Shown here: positions 43,690 to 55,841 of the stretch, one piece after another
How positions within the stretch are numbered: position 1 is the stretch's first letter
Layout: the number at the start of each line of letters is the position of its first letter
Assembly: GCA_964059195.1 (NCBI GenBank)
Contig: CAXKWD010000006.1
Coordinates: 133,034,539 to 133,098,538 of the forward strand
DNA length: 64,000 nt
DNA from: Ectobius pallidus
Lineage: Eukaryota; Arthropoda; Insecta; Blattodea; Ectobiidae
Reading direction: 5' to 3'
Translations under genes and position numbers: made by a program
The notes under the pieces: generated by a model
The model's database searches: none
Told to the model about the DNA's origin: nothing
The model's input: the letters and a program-made list of their open reading frames with translations, nothing else

Positions 43690-43858
43690 ATGTACTGAAA
43701 GTTAGGTCTGTGACCGTCGCCAATGTGCCGGAATTTTGTCCCGCAGGAGTTCTTTTACATACCAGTAAATCTACTGTCACATTTATGCACACACATATAC
43801 GACATCGACCTGGGCCAGGATCAAACCCAGCGATACTAAATACGCCACCCAGGCCGAC
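43690..43858 (-). mobile_element. SINE family S4-related copy
   Basis: On the minus strand a tRNA-like head (GTCGGCCTGGGTGGCGTATT, box B-like GGGTTTGATCCTGG) is followed by GTAGATTTACTGGTATGTAA and AAGAACTCC, the core shared with 21646-21920. It then continues GCGGGACAAAATTCCGGCAC and ends near GTCGTTAAATA. Head sequences differ between the two copies, so different tRNA heads may be joined to one core. Confidence 0.68.
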
Positions 43859-43999
43859 GAGAAAATGTATGCCTACATTGTATTTAACATTATAAAGATA
43901 GGCTATTCCGTTTCCCCTTCCTTGTTCTATTATCGCTTGTACGGCGGCTGAGACCCTCTGTCTGCTACACAAAGCGGCAACTACTCCAGCACAGGTGTA

Positions 44000-44435
44000 T
44001 TGCGTGTGCTCTAACCAAGACTTCGCAGGCGGTCATACCCTAGCCTGTTGCGAATAATAGCAACTTCCACGTTAAAGTGATATGACGTACTTCGATACCC
44101 AATGGCATTGCCTTTGTATCAGTGCCCTTCATAACTCCGTTAGCACTGACTACAGAGGGAGACTTTCTTGTAGCAGTTTTACAACAGAAGTTCTTTTTGA
44201 AGTGAGTATATCGAGAGCTAACCCAAAGTTGCGTTACGAAGAAAATCGTCACGAAAATAGCGGGGCTGTGACGGACTGCACAGAAAACAATCAAAATAAA
44301 AAAATCCAAAATTCAAAGATCCAAAATTTAAAAAAAAATTAAAATCCAAAATTAAAGAAGTAAATAAACCCAAAATTTAAAAAATCCAATAATCCGAAAT
44401 TGAAAAAATCGAAAAATTAAAAAAAATCTAAGTTT
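44000..44435 (+). repeat. Dispersed repeat copy 2 with ATCCAAAATT-rich tail
   Basis: AATCGTCACGAAAATAGC, then GTGACGGACTGCACAGAAAA and CAATCAA, matches 43000-43085. It is followed by about 135 bp of imperfect A-rich repeats built on ATCCAAAATT (44295-44430), resembling the tail of a retroposon. Sequence from 44000 to 44235 is included only as probable 5' part. Confidence 0.55.
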
Positions 44436-45525
44436 CACTTCTGTCGCGTGGCTTTCCACCCGATTTTTTGACTGTACCATTGGCCCTTCCTTGTGAAATA
44501 AGAAATTACTGGGCCTTATTAATATTATATTTGGTACAAATAAAATGAAAATAAACAGATGTTTTAAAGATAGAAAGTAAATACAATTAATAGAAATAGA
44601 TATACCTGGAGCGAACCCTTTTTATAGTTTCACTGAATTCTTAGATTATGATATTATTGTATAACATATTAACTAATTTCCACATAGCCTATTGTACATT
44701 GCATTTAACGGCGGTAGTAAATTGTTATTATTGTTTTCTAACTTTTTATCTCTAATATTTCAAAATTACATTTTTAAATGCAATATGAATATATGAAATT
44801 ATGTCCAATAGGCTGATAATATTTATGGCATTACCACTTTATAGCATACGTTTGCGTGCCAAAGGAGTATCTACTACATAACAAAACAATACACAATATT
44901 CAAGGAGGAAACTATTCCCTGGTTCTACGGTAAAAACTACTACGAGGAGAATTTGTGCTGGAAATTAATAGTTAACAAGGATCGGTTTATTACATATTTT
45001 AGGGTGTTACACCACATATTCAATGCGGGAATTTTCTTGCGTTCCCTAGCTGAATGTTTTTGCCTGCAATGGAGACTTTGTTCTGTTGTCCGGAAAAGCT
45101 TTAGGTCTGTGAATGCAGTTTTTGTTGATGTTAGCGCAGTATGCATTGCCAGAAGGACGATAATCCCACGTGCTTCCGGTCAGTGTGTTATCCCAACCGC
45201 AATTCATATTCAATACACAGGACATGGCTCGGTCTACTCCTATTCTTTAAGGGAGCATTGTCCGCCTCCCAGAGGATGTCTGCATGTATGATTTGCATTT
45301 ACAATACTGGTAATCAAATTCCCATACATCATACTAAGCGACTAGTGCTGGCTGAAAAAAAAAGTTGCTCGATATTCACTTTCAATTATCAATTTCAATT
45401 CGATTTTTTTTAACTTCACGGAGTAAACGATAGACAAGCAGACCACAGAGTAAAGCATAGATGAGCAGACGGATTGAGACAATCAGTTGGGGGCACAAAT
45501 TAAGAAGAATGTCGACTAAAGTCAC
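44436..45525. other. Unrecognised sequence with overlapping open frames
   Basis: A plus frame at 44953-45291 (112 codons) and overlapping minus and plus frames have ordinary composition, but I recognise no domain. No exon call is made. Confidence 0.35.
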
Positions 45526-45526
45526 A

Positions 45527-45665
45527 GGATGGAAAATATTGTAAAGGGACGAAAGAAAGAAATAAAGGAAATAAGTAAAAGAAAAAAAGAACTGGAGAGA
45601 TAGGGAGAGGGAAAGAGATATGAGAGGAGAATAAAGAAAAACAAGAGAAAGTGAAAGAGTACAAA

Positions 45666-45738
<73 letters not shown>

Positions 45739-45757
45739 AAAAAAGAAAGAAAGAAGT
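45527..45757. repeat. GA-rich tract with (GA)n and (GAAA)n
   Basis: Purine-rich strand: irregular GA-rich from 45545, (GA)n at about 45670-45698, then (GAAA)n to 45755. The 95-codon FFLSFFLS frame on the minus strand is a translation of this repeat. Confidence 0.93.
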
Positions 45758-45957
45758 AATGGAAACTCTCCCTAACGGAGTTTCTGCTTAGGCTACCAGG
45801 AAAGTTCATGTTGGATTGGAACTAAATGTAGGCTATCTTCGAAAGGCTATTCCTGTTAGTAGTAATCAATTGTTGACGTGTGTTCCCAGAAAGTTACTTC
45901 TTGTCCTTGTTTATTTCACCTACAAAAATGAGCATTAGTTCATAAGGATTTTTCAGT

Positions 45958-46130
45958 GTGCCTAATTTTTCTAGTAGTAACATGGCTCAAGGGTTGACTC
46001 GACCCTCATTGAATTGCAATCCTGGGCATGAAGGCCGCTGGTGCAAATAACATTACCACCTTCATGTGCCAATTGGCTAAAAATTCGAAAGCCTGAACCT
46101 CGAACCGTATGTGTCTCCGATTCTTCAATA
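45958..46130 (+). mobile_element. SINE family S1, decayed 3' body
   Basis: Matches the body of 8443-8747 (GGTTGACTCGACCCTCATTG; GCAATCCTGGGCATGAAGGC; TTACCACCTTCATGTGCC) at roughly 75-80% by eye; the tRNA head is missing. Confidence 0.75.
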
Positions 46131-47694
46131 GGCTGTAGGCTAGAGAGAGCTTAACTTTAGTTAATCCATAAACTGATAATTGGCTTATGTATTCTTGAAA
46201 TTGTTGGATAAGTAGGAAGAGAAAGAAAGGATTTTAGAAAAAGAAGCAATGAAAAAAAATTAAAAAAATAAAACATTGATCGTTTTCTGCAGCCTAGATC
46301 TTATCCAAGTTAAATCCGAGTAAAATAGGCTGTAATCTAGATTAACGAACTTATTAGTTGAAAAAAGATGGTTGTGTGTAAGCGTGAATGGAAACTGATT
46401 TTACTATCAGTGTAGTACAATTCTCATTGGCCTATTTAAAATAATTTAGCTACTTAATTAATACAGGCCAAGAGAAATTCAAGGGGATTTAGCTTACGAA
46501 ATTTAGACGAAACTGATGTATTTAAATACTGCAGCTGTATGGTTTCACAATTGGATACACTTCACTTCACCAGAGATATGCCACCACGGCCGTGCATTTT
46601 AGGGCTTTTGAAGTGCTTTAAGTTTTGTAGGCCTACTTTTTTCAGAAAAAAAAGACAGGGTTGAAAAAAGCAAACAGACTTTTATGTATGAACTGAAATC
46701 CTACATATCTCCTTCTTGGCTGGACTCTCGCGATTAAATCGAATATAACACAGTATTTATGAACACTTTCTCTCGGCTTGATGTGTTTGAGAAGCCGTAG
46801 ATTTTAAGTCAAGCTCAGTAATAGCCATCCGAGCTTTGTGAAGGAATAGTGGATGAGAGTTCTATGTGTGAGCTGCAGACAGATTCCTTCCTTTGCGGGG
46901 TTTCATCTCGCTTTGCACTAACTGTGGATGACCACCTTTATCGACCGATAACCAAGCCCAGCACGTAAAAGCAACTTTCAGGTATACAAAATTGTTTCAA
47001 AGAGGCGACTAGGGACCAATGCGTACTCACCTCACATTCTCTCGGGCTTTGGTTCGTTCAAAACGGAGAGCATAAGTCTGTATCTTGAGCACTATTTAGT
47101 ATGGAACAGACACTTTGTCTTCTCCGAATTCTTTCACACATATACCACCACCAGCAGAGACTGATTTGAGTGTTTAAAACAAAAGCAGGCTACGCTACTA
47201 TGATCTTAAAACAGGAAGTTAACACACTGATCGATGTCACGTTACACAAAGTTTAAAGTAAAGAACCTTCTACAAAGAATTTAATGTTAAGAGCGATATT
47301 AAAATTATACTAAAACTGTCAAAAAGTGGTCTAGCAGTTTGAGACCAATTTACTGAACTAATTTTTTAATTTATAAAGGAAAATTCGTTTCGGGCAAGAA
47401 TTAAACCAGGGTTTTCAGTTCTATACGCTGATATCTAAACTACAAGAATCCTAAAGGACGTGCCCAGTCCCGTTTCACGTCTTCCTCTAGACCCCTATTG
47501 ATGTAGCATAGATGATGACACATCTACACGATAGCGAGGATGCACCGGTCTCTGTTGTTTGTTTTAATTATGGGTTTGAAATCAACCACCCTTTCAGTAG
47601 TTTTAGTTAATGAAAAGGGACATCTGTAAAAGTGAATGTAAAAGTGAATAACTTGTCATCATGTCTCTTAATGAATATTAAGGTAAGTAATATT

Positions 47695-47695
<1 letters not shown>
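46131..47695. other. Unrecognised sequence
   Basis: No gene, RNA or repeat is supported in this 1.5-kb stretch. Confidence 0.4.
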
Positions 47696-47726
<31 letters not shown>

Positions 47727-47727
47727 A

Positions 47728-47760
<33 letters not shown>
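47696..47760. repeat. (ATT)n microsatellite
   Basis: About 65 bp of ATT with one AATAT interruption. Confidence 0.95.
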
Positions 47761-47763
<3 letters not shown>

Positions 47764-47987
47764 TTAAAGTTGAGTAAGATAATGTACATTCATGGCGATA
47801 CAATTCTCCATCCAACTAGAAATTTATATGCAGCATAGGAGATGAATCAAAGATCATCTCTTCATATCGAAATACACGTGACATTTTAAATTCTTTAAAG
47901 CGTCACATCTTTGTACCTTTGTCCTTCATAATTCACCATATCCATTCCTATTCCCAATGAACATAAGTAAGTAATTAAAGTTTTTTT

Positions 47988-48190
47988 TAGCCCTTTCAGA
48001 GCTGAATTAATATGCTTATGTAATCAATCATATAAAACCGTAAGTTTGAAACCAATGGAAAAAATTCCAATATGGGGATAAAAATCTCCACATTTCTCAT
48101 AAACCGTTACTCTATTAGTCTTATATATCTGCTTTAAACAGTTATTTTTGGTGACTTTTATACGTCGGTAGCGGTGAAAAGTAAATAAAG
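47988..48190 (+). repeat. Dispersed repeat beginning CCCTTTCAGAGCTGAA, copy 1
   Basis: Starts AGCCCTTTCAGAGCTGAA and shares scattered blocks (AAGTTTGAAA-CAA, GGTGAAAAG-TAAA near the end) with 49350-49606. Ends are not clear. Confidence 0.45.
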
Positions 48191-48343
48191 AAATACCGGT
48201 AAGAAATTTCCGTCAGAATTATTCGTATGAGTCCAGGTAATTTCTGCATTTTGTTTGTTTCCTCTTCCAATGTTGCCTGCAACTTCAGATTAACTGTCAT
48301 AAATATCTAACGATGAGTTTGAACGGTATCAATGACATAGGAT

Positions 48344-48781
48344 TAGGGATGGGTCCTCGATACTTTCGATACCTCGATACTCTCGATACTTGCATGGTAT
48401 CGGCATCGAACGATACTTCAGAAAACTCGCTCGATACTTTTTCGATACTTTTGTAATTCAGAAATTCTGCAATTAAGTGAGAATGCTAGTATTTTTTAAC
48501 AAAAACTTGTAAGTGGACTGTTTACAAAACTAATTTTAGTTTTAATGTAGAGTTTAAAAATAATTATAGGCTACTGATGGTATTAAATTTTGTCTTATTA
48601 AATATGCAGACTTAATTAATTTAGTTGGTATTACACAGTTTTCTCAAATTTTAATTTTTAATGTACCTATTTATTGAAACTGGAAATGTTGAAGGTATCG
48701 AGTATCAAAGTATCGAGTATCGAGGAAAAAATCATGTATCGGTATCGAGTATCGAGAAAATCTGGTATCGACCCATCCCTA
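48344..48781. mobile_element. hAT-type MITE, copy 2
   Basis: 438 bp, about 95% identical by eye to 3388-3817, in the same orientation, with the same TAGGGATGGGTC inverted ends. A perfect 8-bp target duplication, CATAGGAT, lies at 48336-48343 and 48782-48789. It has an extra GTATCAAAGTATCGA insertion in the right subterminal region, showing that the TCGATAC repeats vary in number. Confidence 0.93.
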
Positions 48782-48827
48782 CATAGGATGGTTTAGTAGT
48801 AGCCTAGTAGTAAATTATCTATTTTGC

Positions 48828-48872
48828 TTGGCAGAGTTAAAGCCATAAGGCCTTCTCTTCCACTGGTTTACC

Positions 48873-48905
<33 letters not shown>
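48828..48905 (-). mobile_element. LINE 3' tail running into (ATT)n
   Basis: GCTTGGCAGAGTTAAAGCCA, then TAAGGCCTTCTCTTCCACTG, is the reverse strand of the 40738-40790 tail. The adjacent ATT run (48873-48905) lies on the 5' side of the minus-strand tail rather than its 3' end. Confidence 0.68.
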
Positions 48906-48908
<3 letters not shown>

Positions 48909-49349
48909 TTTTTGTACATTTTCAATGTGTATTTTTCAGTTTTTAGCTAAGTTTTAAATTGTAAGATGCACTGTTCCTGACATTTTTTGTTAAATGATAA
49001 AAATATTAGTTGTTAGTATGTTTTCGGAGCGAATGATCACAATTTACGTCATATTCAGATCTTGTGTATGTATAGTTATCTCCCTGTCTATCATGACACT
49101 GAGTCATGTAGAAGACTACACTTAAATTAACAACAGTATGTATTTCTAAACCTTGCACTCGGTTTAAGGTATAATTAATTGTGTAGTAGTACATTACGGG
49201 GCGAGGGTTTAAAAAGGCTGAGGGAAGTAATAATATGGAAATATGTCTTAGTATTGATTTGATCAAGACCTTCAATGATAAGCATAATTTGTTCATTTCA
49301 GTCTTGCAATGATATTGTAAATCAAACACCGAAAAACGCTTGCATAATG
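48906..49349. other. Unrecognised AT-rich sequence
   Basis: The first part may be 3' UTR of the minus-strand LINE tail. The 107-codon minus frame at 49006-49329 shows no known domain. Confidence 0.35.
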
Positions 49350-49606
49350 TTAACCCTTTCAGAGCTGAACTTATATTTACATATAAGCATTCATCAACTA
49401 AATATACTAGTGGGTCTTAAGTTTGAAATCAACTAGGAAAGTTCTAATGGGGTTGGTGGTTTCCACGGATGAAAATTTTAATACGGTACGTGGATTCATA
49501 TTATAAGATAAAGCATTAATGTGTTATGCTTATTTTTCGGCCTTTTTGCAGTTTTTACGGTGTCCCAAATGTACGACAGAGCAGTGAAAAGGTAAACATC
49601 CAAATT
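49350..49606 (+). repeat. Dispersed repeat beginning TTAACCCTTTCAGAGC, copy 2
   Basis: Partial match to 47988-48190. The left edge TTAACCC looks piggyBac-like (TTAA target then CCC), but no inverted right end was found. Confidence 0.4.
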
Positions 49607-51680
49607 ATTTATTGAAAATTAATTACAAGAACAAATAGTCTCCCTTTGTCATAATTGACACCATCTTCCTTTTAAAACCTGTTTAAATTCAATAAGTTCT
49701 TTAGCCTAAAAATGTAGTAATTGTAAACATTGTAAGCCTTTTGTGTTGCCTTTGGAATGATAATTTAGTCAGGATTTACAAGGAATATAACAAAGGAAAA
49801 TAATCATGTTAAAGCTGGTTGGCTTTAAACGAATTTCTATCTGCTTCTTCTTTCTGTGGAAATTTTTTCCTGACCTGGAGTGTAAATTGTATAGCGTTAA
49901 CAGATACTGCTAACATCCTGTTTTAACTGGGCGCCTGTGGCCAGCTGGGACTTCCTTTGCCTGAGCTACTTTGGCTTATCTTTGTGGTGAGGCCATGTCC
50001 AAGTTGGTCGGTCTCATTGAATTATCGGTTTCGGAAGCAGTCACGTCACTTTCAGAAGGTTAATTAGGCGTATTGGCTGTAACATGCAGTCCTAATTACA
50101 GATACCTAAGCCATCAGATAGTCTACAAATAATGCACACCACATAATCAGTGTCCGGGATTATTGAACATAATTTAACTTAAGTACATGTTTTGTACCTG
50201 TATCCAAGACTATTGTTAAGTGGATCTGGGCTTGTTTGCACTATACACACTATGTTAAAATACATGTTCATGTGATTATAGGACAAGAGAATGTCAACAC
50301 AACAAAGATGAAGACAGTGCAGTGTAATGATTTTAATAATGTTACAACGCCGTAATGTTCAAGTAATTTTTTCTAATTATGTTAATCTTTAAAAGTAAAC
50401 AACTTCTACTTCCTAGATGTTCTGTAAGATCGTGTGTAAACATCGAAAGATGAAAATTAAAAAAATTAAAAAAAACAGAGCAATACTATATTTAGTTTTT
50501 TTTTTAATTTTTAAATGTTTACGGAACGATATACATATTCTTATGTTTTATGTTCATTTATGTTACTCTGTCTTAAAGTACAACAACCTATGTTAAAGTT
50601 TTAAACGTCACTTTAGTCGCAATTTATTAAAGAGCAGTTTGTAATAATATAAGAGTAATAGGTGAACTTTTAGAACAGCAGATATTATTTTTCTGTTTTT
50701 TGCTAATCTCAAGGTAAATCTTATGACTTTTATTTAAATATCCAACTTCAGCATAATGCTTCAGTCAGATCATTGCAGATACATTTGTAGAAGTTATGTA
50801 ATAAATTCACATAAATAGACTTATACTATTATTTTTAACAATAATACTTATTCATTTATTTTCCTTTTTTTCCCTTCCTTATTTTTTAGTGATATTTGTG
50901 GCATTTTCTTCTAAACAAAATCATCAGCTCTAACGATTGTAATTTGTTCATAAAATGATATTATTGTAATATTTATTGAAGGAAAATAATATTAAAATGT
51001 GTAAATGCATTAAATTATAAACGAAACCAATTGATTAAAAAAGTTATAAATTATCTTTCATGCAGCCTGTAAGAGCATGAATTATTTCACATAGATCTCG
51101 CTGAAGGATAAAGTAGACTGTATAAATTATCACCACAGGTTGAATAAACCTATAACCTAAAATTGTAGCCAAGCGAAGCTTTCTGCAATTTGCTGTATAT
51201 TACCAGTTTCAATTGCTCTTACAGTATCGGAATATTTCAGTATCGGAATTGTATTTCATCATGCAGAAGCTTCTGTCTTGAATTCTGCAATCTAAAATAA
51301 GATTCCTTCGGCTTATTATAGAATCGTTTGACTCTTAAATCATAAGTTCTGTCTGTAGCTACGTATATCTGAGGGACTACGCTGCAAACATTTAATATAT
51401 AATATTATAACGTTACAGATGCGAAGTTCCACCGATTTGATATGGGTGGTTTCCGTACAGCCGGAAAACATAAAAGTTCCTTTAAACTTTTTTCTCTTTC
51501 TTCCAGTGACTGAGTCGGATATAGGGAGAGTTATATTTTATTTCCCTTTTCTGGAAGATTAATTGTGTAGTTTGTGTTGTATTTTATTGTATTTTCGCGA
51601 AAGGCTACATTGTATTTGCCATATGAACGATTTCCAGTCTTGTGTGACGTTCTTTATAAATACACGATTGAAATAAATAT
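49607..51680. other. Unrecognised AT-rich sequence
   Basis: About 2 kb in which no repeat shared with the rest of the window, RNA or coding signal could be supported. Confidence 0.4.
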
Positions 51681-51682
51681 AA

Positions 51683-51737
51683 ACAAGGGGTGCCTCAGGC
51701 GCGGCTCGCAAGCCGAATTTTGGAATTCACCCCTTGT
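51683..51737. repeat. 55-bp inverted repeat
   Basis: ACAAGGGGTG at 51683-51692 and CACCCCTTGT at 51728-51737 are exact inverted repeats around a GC-rich 35-bp loop containing the smaller stem GGCTCGCAAGCC. In single-stranded form it could fold into a two-level hairpin. Confidence 0.8.
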
Positions 51738-54028
51738 ATGAGTTTCCAATATTTTAGTAAAGTCTCGGTAATTTTAGATGGACGGGACCGAGACCACCTC
51801 GAACTTATGAAATTACATGGAAAACTGTGCACGAAAAAATGCTTAAGTTAAATATTACAGCACAATACTTTAGAAAACAAAAACTTACAGATTGCCTTAT
51901 ATTAGAAGTAACTTGTCATGAGTGTTTTCAAAGAAAAGAAAATAAATCAACTAAAGTTAAACATTGTAGGACCTTTATGAGTAGTCAAAAACAAGTTTCA
52001 TTACATAAAAAAATTAAAAATAAACGAAAGTAAACATGATCTCACAATAAACATTATTTCATTTGATAATTTTCTACTTCAGAGTCCACACTACAATAGG
52101 TTAAAGCACCAAAATAGATCTTTGTTCATATATGAGACTTCCCCAGGAACATAGAGTTATTTTTTTATGTTTAATATTTCACAACTATAACCTAAAAATA
52201 GCCAATTTCAGAGGTACGACGTCTCTTTTCTTTACCCTGTCACAACCTCGTCATTGCCCAGCCTTGTGTAAGGCACTCGTGCACTTAAAACTAACGATTT
52301 GTTTGTTTTTAATTATTTATTCAAATTTTTAGCTCGGATTTATGGGAATATCGGACTATCGAGACTCGAAATGTTAAGACTGGACTGTATTATAAGAAAA
52401 TTAATTTAAAAGATTTCTATTATTACTGCTTCTTCTCCAAGATTAAGTCGATTTTTCAGTCAGATTGTATTCTTTCCAGATTAAAGGAAGACTCTTCTAG
52501 AAATTACAGGTATTTCAATGATTATTAGTGATTATTAAAGAAAGGTGAGATGTCACTGTATGAAAATTGAACTATGTGAGGATTATCTCAATGTGTGGAC
52601 ATTTCAAGCGTTCATAGAAACAAATCTGACCTAATTGAATGCTGCCTAATTTCGCTTCTTTATGGGGAAAAACACTACACTGCATTATTTTTATGTAGCC
52701 CAAGTAGAAACAGCAGGTTGTGTCTGTAAACTAAATGATCTGACAGAAAAATTATAGATCTAGCGGCGATAGAGCGTGTTTAATCCTTTATTTATATAAT
52801 GCGAAAGCGTTACTCGTTTCAAGGCAATTCGTGGCAATTGCAGTAATTGTAGTAAACGACTAATCAATTCGATGAAGATCTAATGTCGGAAAATAAATTA
52901 CTTATTGTTACAAGTTTTTCTGTTTTATCTTCTTACGCGAATGTATAGTCTGATGTCCAATCCGTAGTCCTTCTCATCACGAAGTTTTAAGCTCAACGTC
53001 AGAGGATTTTTAGTCATAGGCTAATGGCTAAGGAGACTGAAATAGAAGGTTTAATGGTGTTTGAAATGTTGGGAGCTACGAGCCATTACAGATCACGAGC
53101 CACTAGTTGACTAATTCAAGAGTCGCGATATACATTGCTGCAACAAGCAGTAAGTCGCTAGCCTTATAGCCTACTGTACAGTCTTGACTCACGAACCATG
53201 AATAATTTAGTCATGTTAATTCGGACAATGGGAAAATTTCTTGAAGAATTATGTTGTCTATAAGACGCATAAAAATGTGCATTTGATAAGTGGGATTAAA
53301 AGTTATGTATCTCTTTATTTAAAACAATACGGATTCCGTTTTTATCTTTATAGCATCCACAAAATGATTTCATATGTATTTAACGTATTTCACTTTCAGG
53401 AGTCACAAAATTGCCCACCCCTGATACATACGGCTCTAAAAGAGCAATGTACTCATTGAATAGAGACAAAAATATTGCAGCATTTGGCAACGTTCTTGTA
53501 TCGGAGGTCATTGTGATTTTTGTTACATTGTGTATTCCGTAGTGCATTATCATATGGAATTGCCGCCGTGACCTCAGAAACTTTTATTCCATTTTTAAAA
53601 ACTTCTGATGTGTTTCCGATGCAAATTCTAACGAAATTTGAAACTATAAGTTATTCTTTATCCTTTGGTTGATTTATATATCTAGGCTTGGGAAATAAGG
53701 TTTATGCTCTAAATGGTGCAGTAGAAACGTATAGCTTTTGAGTTCTTTGTTGAAAGATGATAATTTTATTTCTCGTAAACTTTTCTTCCTAATTTGTTTT
53801 CTCCATGACGCTTTCGGGAACACTACAGGCTGCGATAATTAATTTATCCACTTTCATCAAAGGTACTATAGTTACATGAAATATTGTCTAACCATTTGTA
53901 GTTACCTCCATTAGCCCAATTAGTTAATATGGGCTACAATCGCAGTCGAAGCTATTACAATTATATTTTAAAGTTTTATTCGTTTTAAAGGTATGAATTC
54001 CGAGAAGTGTGCCCAACATCCCTGCGCT
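51738..54028. other. Unrecognised AT-rich sequence
   Basis: Several short frames, for example 51827-52033 (Lys-rich) and 53241-53459, show no recognisable domain. No repeat is supported. Confidence 0.4.
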
Positions 54029-54029
54029 A

Positions 54030-54056
54030 GTGTGTGTGTGTGTGTCCCCCCCCCCA
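54030..54056. repeat. (GT)n followed by C homopolymer
   Basis: Short GT run directly followed by about 10 C. Confidence 0.9.
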
Positions 54057-54745
54057 GGCAAGAAAGTAACAGCTCCAAAGCTTCAAAGCACAGGGGAACT
54101 ACAAAAACCCAGCTTAGAAAAGGGTTTTCTAGGAAAGATATCAGGTCAGCAGTTTTTCGCAGAAAAGATAGGCTATAATTTTTTTCTCCATATTATTAGA
54201 CAAACCGCCCAATTTATGCATTTTATGAAATAAATATAATACAAAATTACGAGCAGAACGTTTAAGTGAAAGTTGGATTTTGCCATCTTAGTGCGAGGGA
54301 TTTTTTTTTAAACTTGAAGGTGTGGAAATAACAGTCTCTAAAAATCTAAATTATATTGTGAACGCTTTCGTGGTAGCTAGGGCAGTGTTGATTTCCTGGT
54401 TATTGTTAAAGGTCAGCTTATCACATTTTAATTGTAGCCCTCAATAAGTATTTGAAGTGAATTCCCGCACTGGACCCGTTTGGGCCTAGGGCTAACGATA
54501 AAAGGAAAATAATATTTCATGAGATATAGGTCACTGGCTAGCCACGAGTGAGTGGTGTAATATCAAATGTGATATACCGTAAAAAGCAACTATGTCAAAC
54601 CATGCCACCTTTTTCGGGTTAATATGTAGATCTGCTAAATCTTGATGGGTTGATTCCAGCAACCAGCAGCTAGTTCTTCACTCTCCCCAGAACTTATGTT
54701 ATTGTTATTATGTTTTATTTTTATTTAAAACTGCATTTTATGTAT
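54057..54745. other. Unrecognised sequence
   Basis: No feature is supported. Confidence 0.4.
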
Positions 54746-54747
54746 AA

Positions 54748-55841
54748 CTAGCCTAAACGGCCCGTCGTCGCTCGGGTTTTGTATTTTGTAATTCGAAATT
54801 AACTTATGAAGGTCTTTCGATTTTCAAACTGTAGGTCCTTGAATTTGAAATGAGGAGTAACGACTTATCGCACTCAAATATTCCCTCAGGAAACGCTTGA
54901 TATTGCTTTTTATGGCTCAAAGAAGACGTCGAATTTTGCACCCCGCTGCTTCTACACACCAAGCCTGGTGGGGGTTGAAATAAGAAACAGAAATTCCGGT
55001 AATATAAAATTGTATTGTCTTTACGGAATATTTTATTTCTCACTATCATGTTACCATGCAACCGTTTCGTGGCAGAAATCAAAAATAAATTCAGTATCAC
55101 TTTCACACTTTCCTCCCCCAAATCCTGGGACATATTAATATACTGCGCGCTTAGGACTAAAATGTTCCATTCTATTTTGTCTAATTTTACATGCATAGGG
55201 CCTATGATAAACATCCATATTTCTCAACTAAAAATACAAGGCCTACAGCTATGAAGAACATATCAGTAAATATAAATTTTTATCGACTTCTGATATGGCA
55301 TGCTCGTTGGCACACTCAGGCCGAGACAACTGAAATTGCTATTCCTGCAGTACGAACTTTATTCTACATCACAATGTGAAGTGAGGAAATGGTATTCTCT
55401 AAGTTATGTCCAGGGTAGAGAAAGTCTACTGCATCACATTGTGCATTATTTTCGTGGATTTCATTCTGCGTTATCTATTTACTATCAATGAATTATAGCG
55501 ATAGCTTCTCTGATTTGTCAAAGCCCCGTATCATGCACTTTCGAAGCTACCTGTGAACACTGCCAACAATACACTGTTGTTATGAGAACTGTACATGGAA
55601 TGTGATTTGTATTTGATTACCGGTAATTCTTTCTTTGTAATAAGGTATTTCGTCTTCTCTAAAACATTTGATTTTTGGCATTTATAATCCAAGTTTTGCA
55701 AAATCCTTTCCTAGTGTGCACTTAATGTACTGTCAAAATTCCAAGTCTCTACCTATTATAGTTCAGGCTCTACGTTGATTCTCTGTCCATCATTCCATCA
55801 GTCAGTCAGGACAAAGCTGCTTATATATAGAAGAGAAGAGA
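54748..55841 (-). mobile_element. Helitron-like non-autonomous element, copy 2
   Basis: Minus-strand 5' end TCTCTTCTCTTCTATATATA at 55841 leftward and 3' end with hairpin CCCGAGCGACGACGGG then CTAG at 54748-54751. The flanks are A (54747) and T (55842) on the plus strand, an AT target. It shares GGACAAAGC, TGTCAAAATTCCAAGTCTCT and GTCCAGGGTAGAGAAAGT with copy 1. It is about 250 bp longer owing to an internal segment around 55140-55380 that includes TATTCTACATCACAATGTGA, the start of the 39-kb direct repeat. The 136-codon minus frame at 54804-55214 is not a recognised protein. Confidence 0.7.

Noticed and set aside
45522..45809. 95-codon Phe/Leu/Ser-rich membrane protein
   Set aside because: It is a translation of GA/GAAA repeats on the opposite strand.
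49350..49606. piggyBac-type element from the TTAACCC start
   Set aside because: The second copy lacks TTAA at that edge, and no inverted GGGTTAA end was found.
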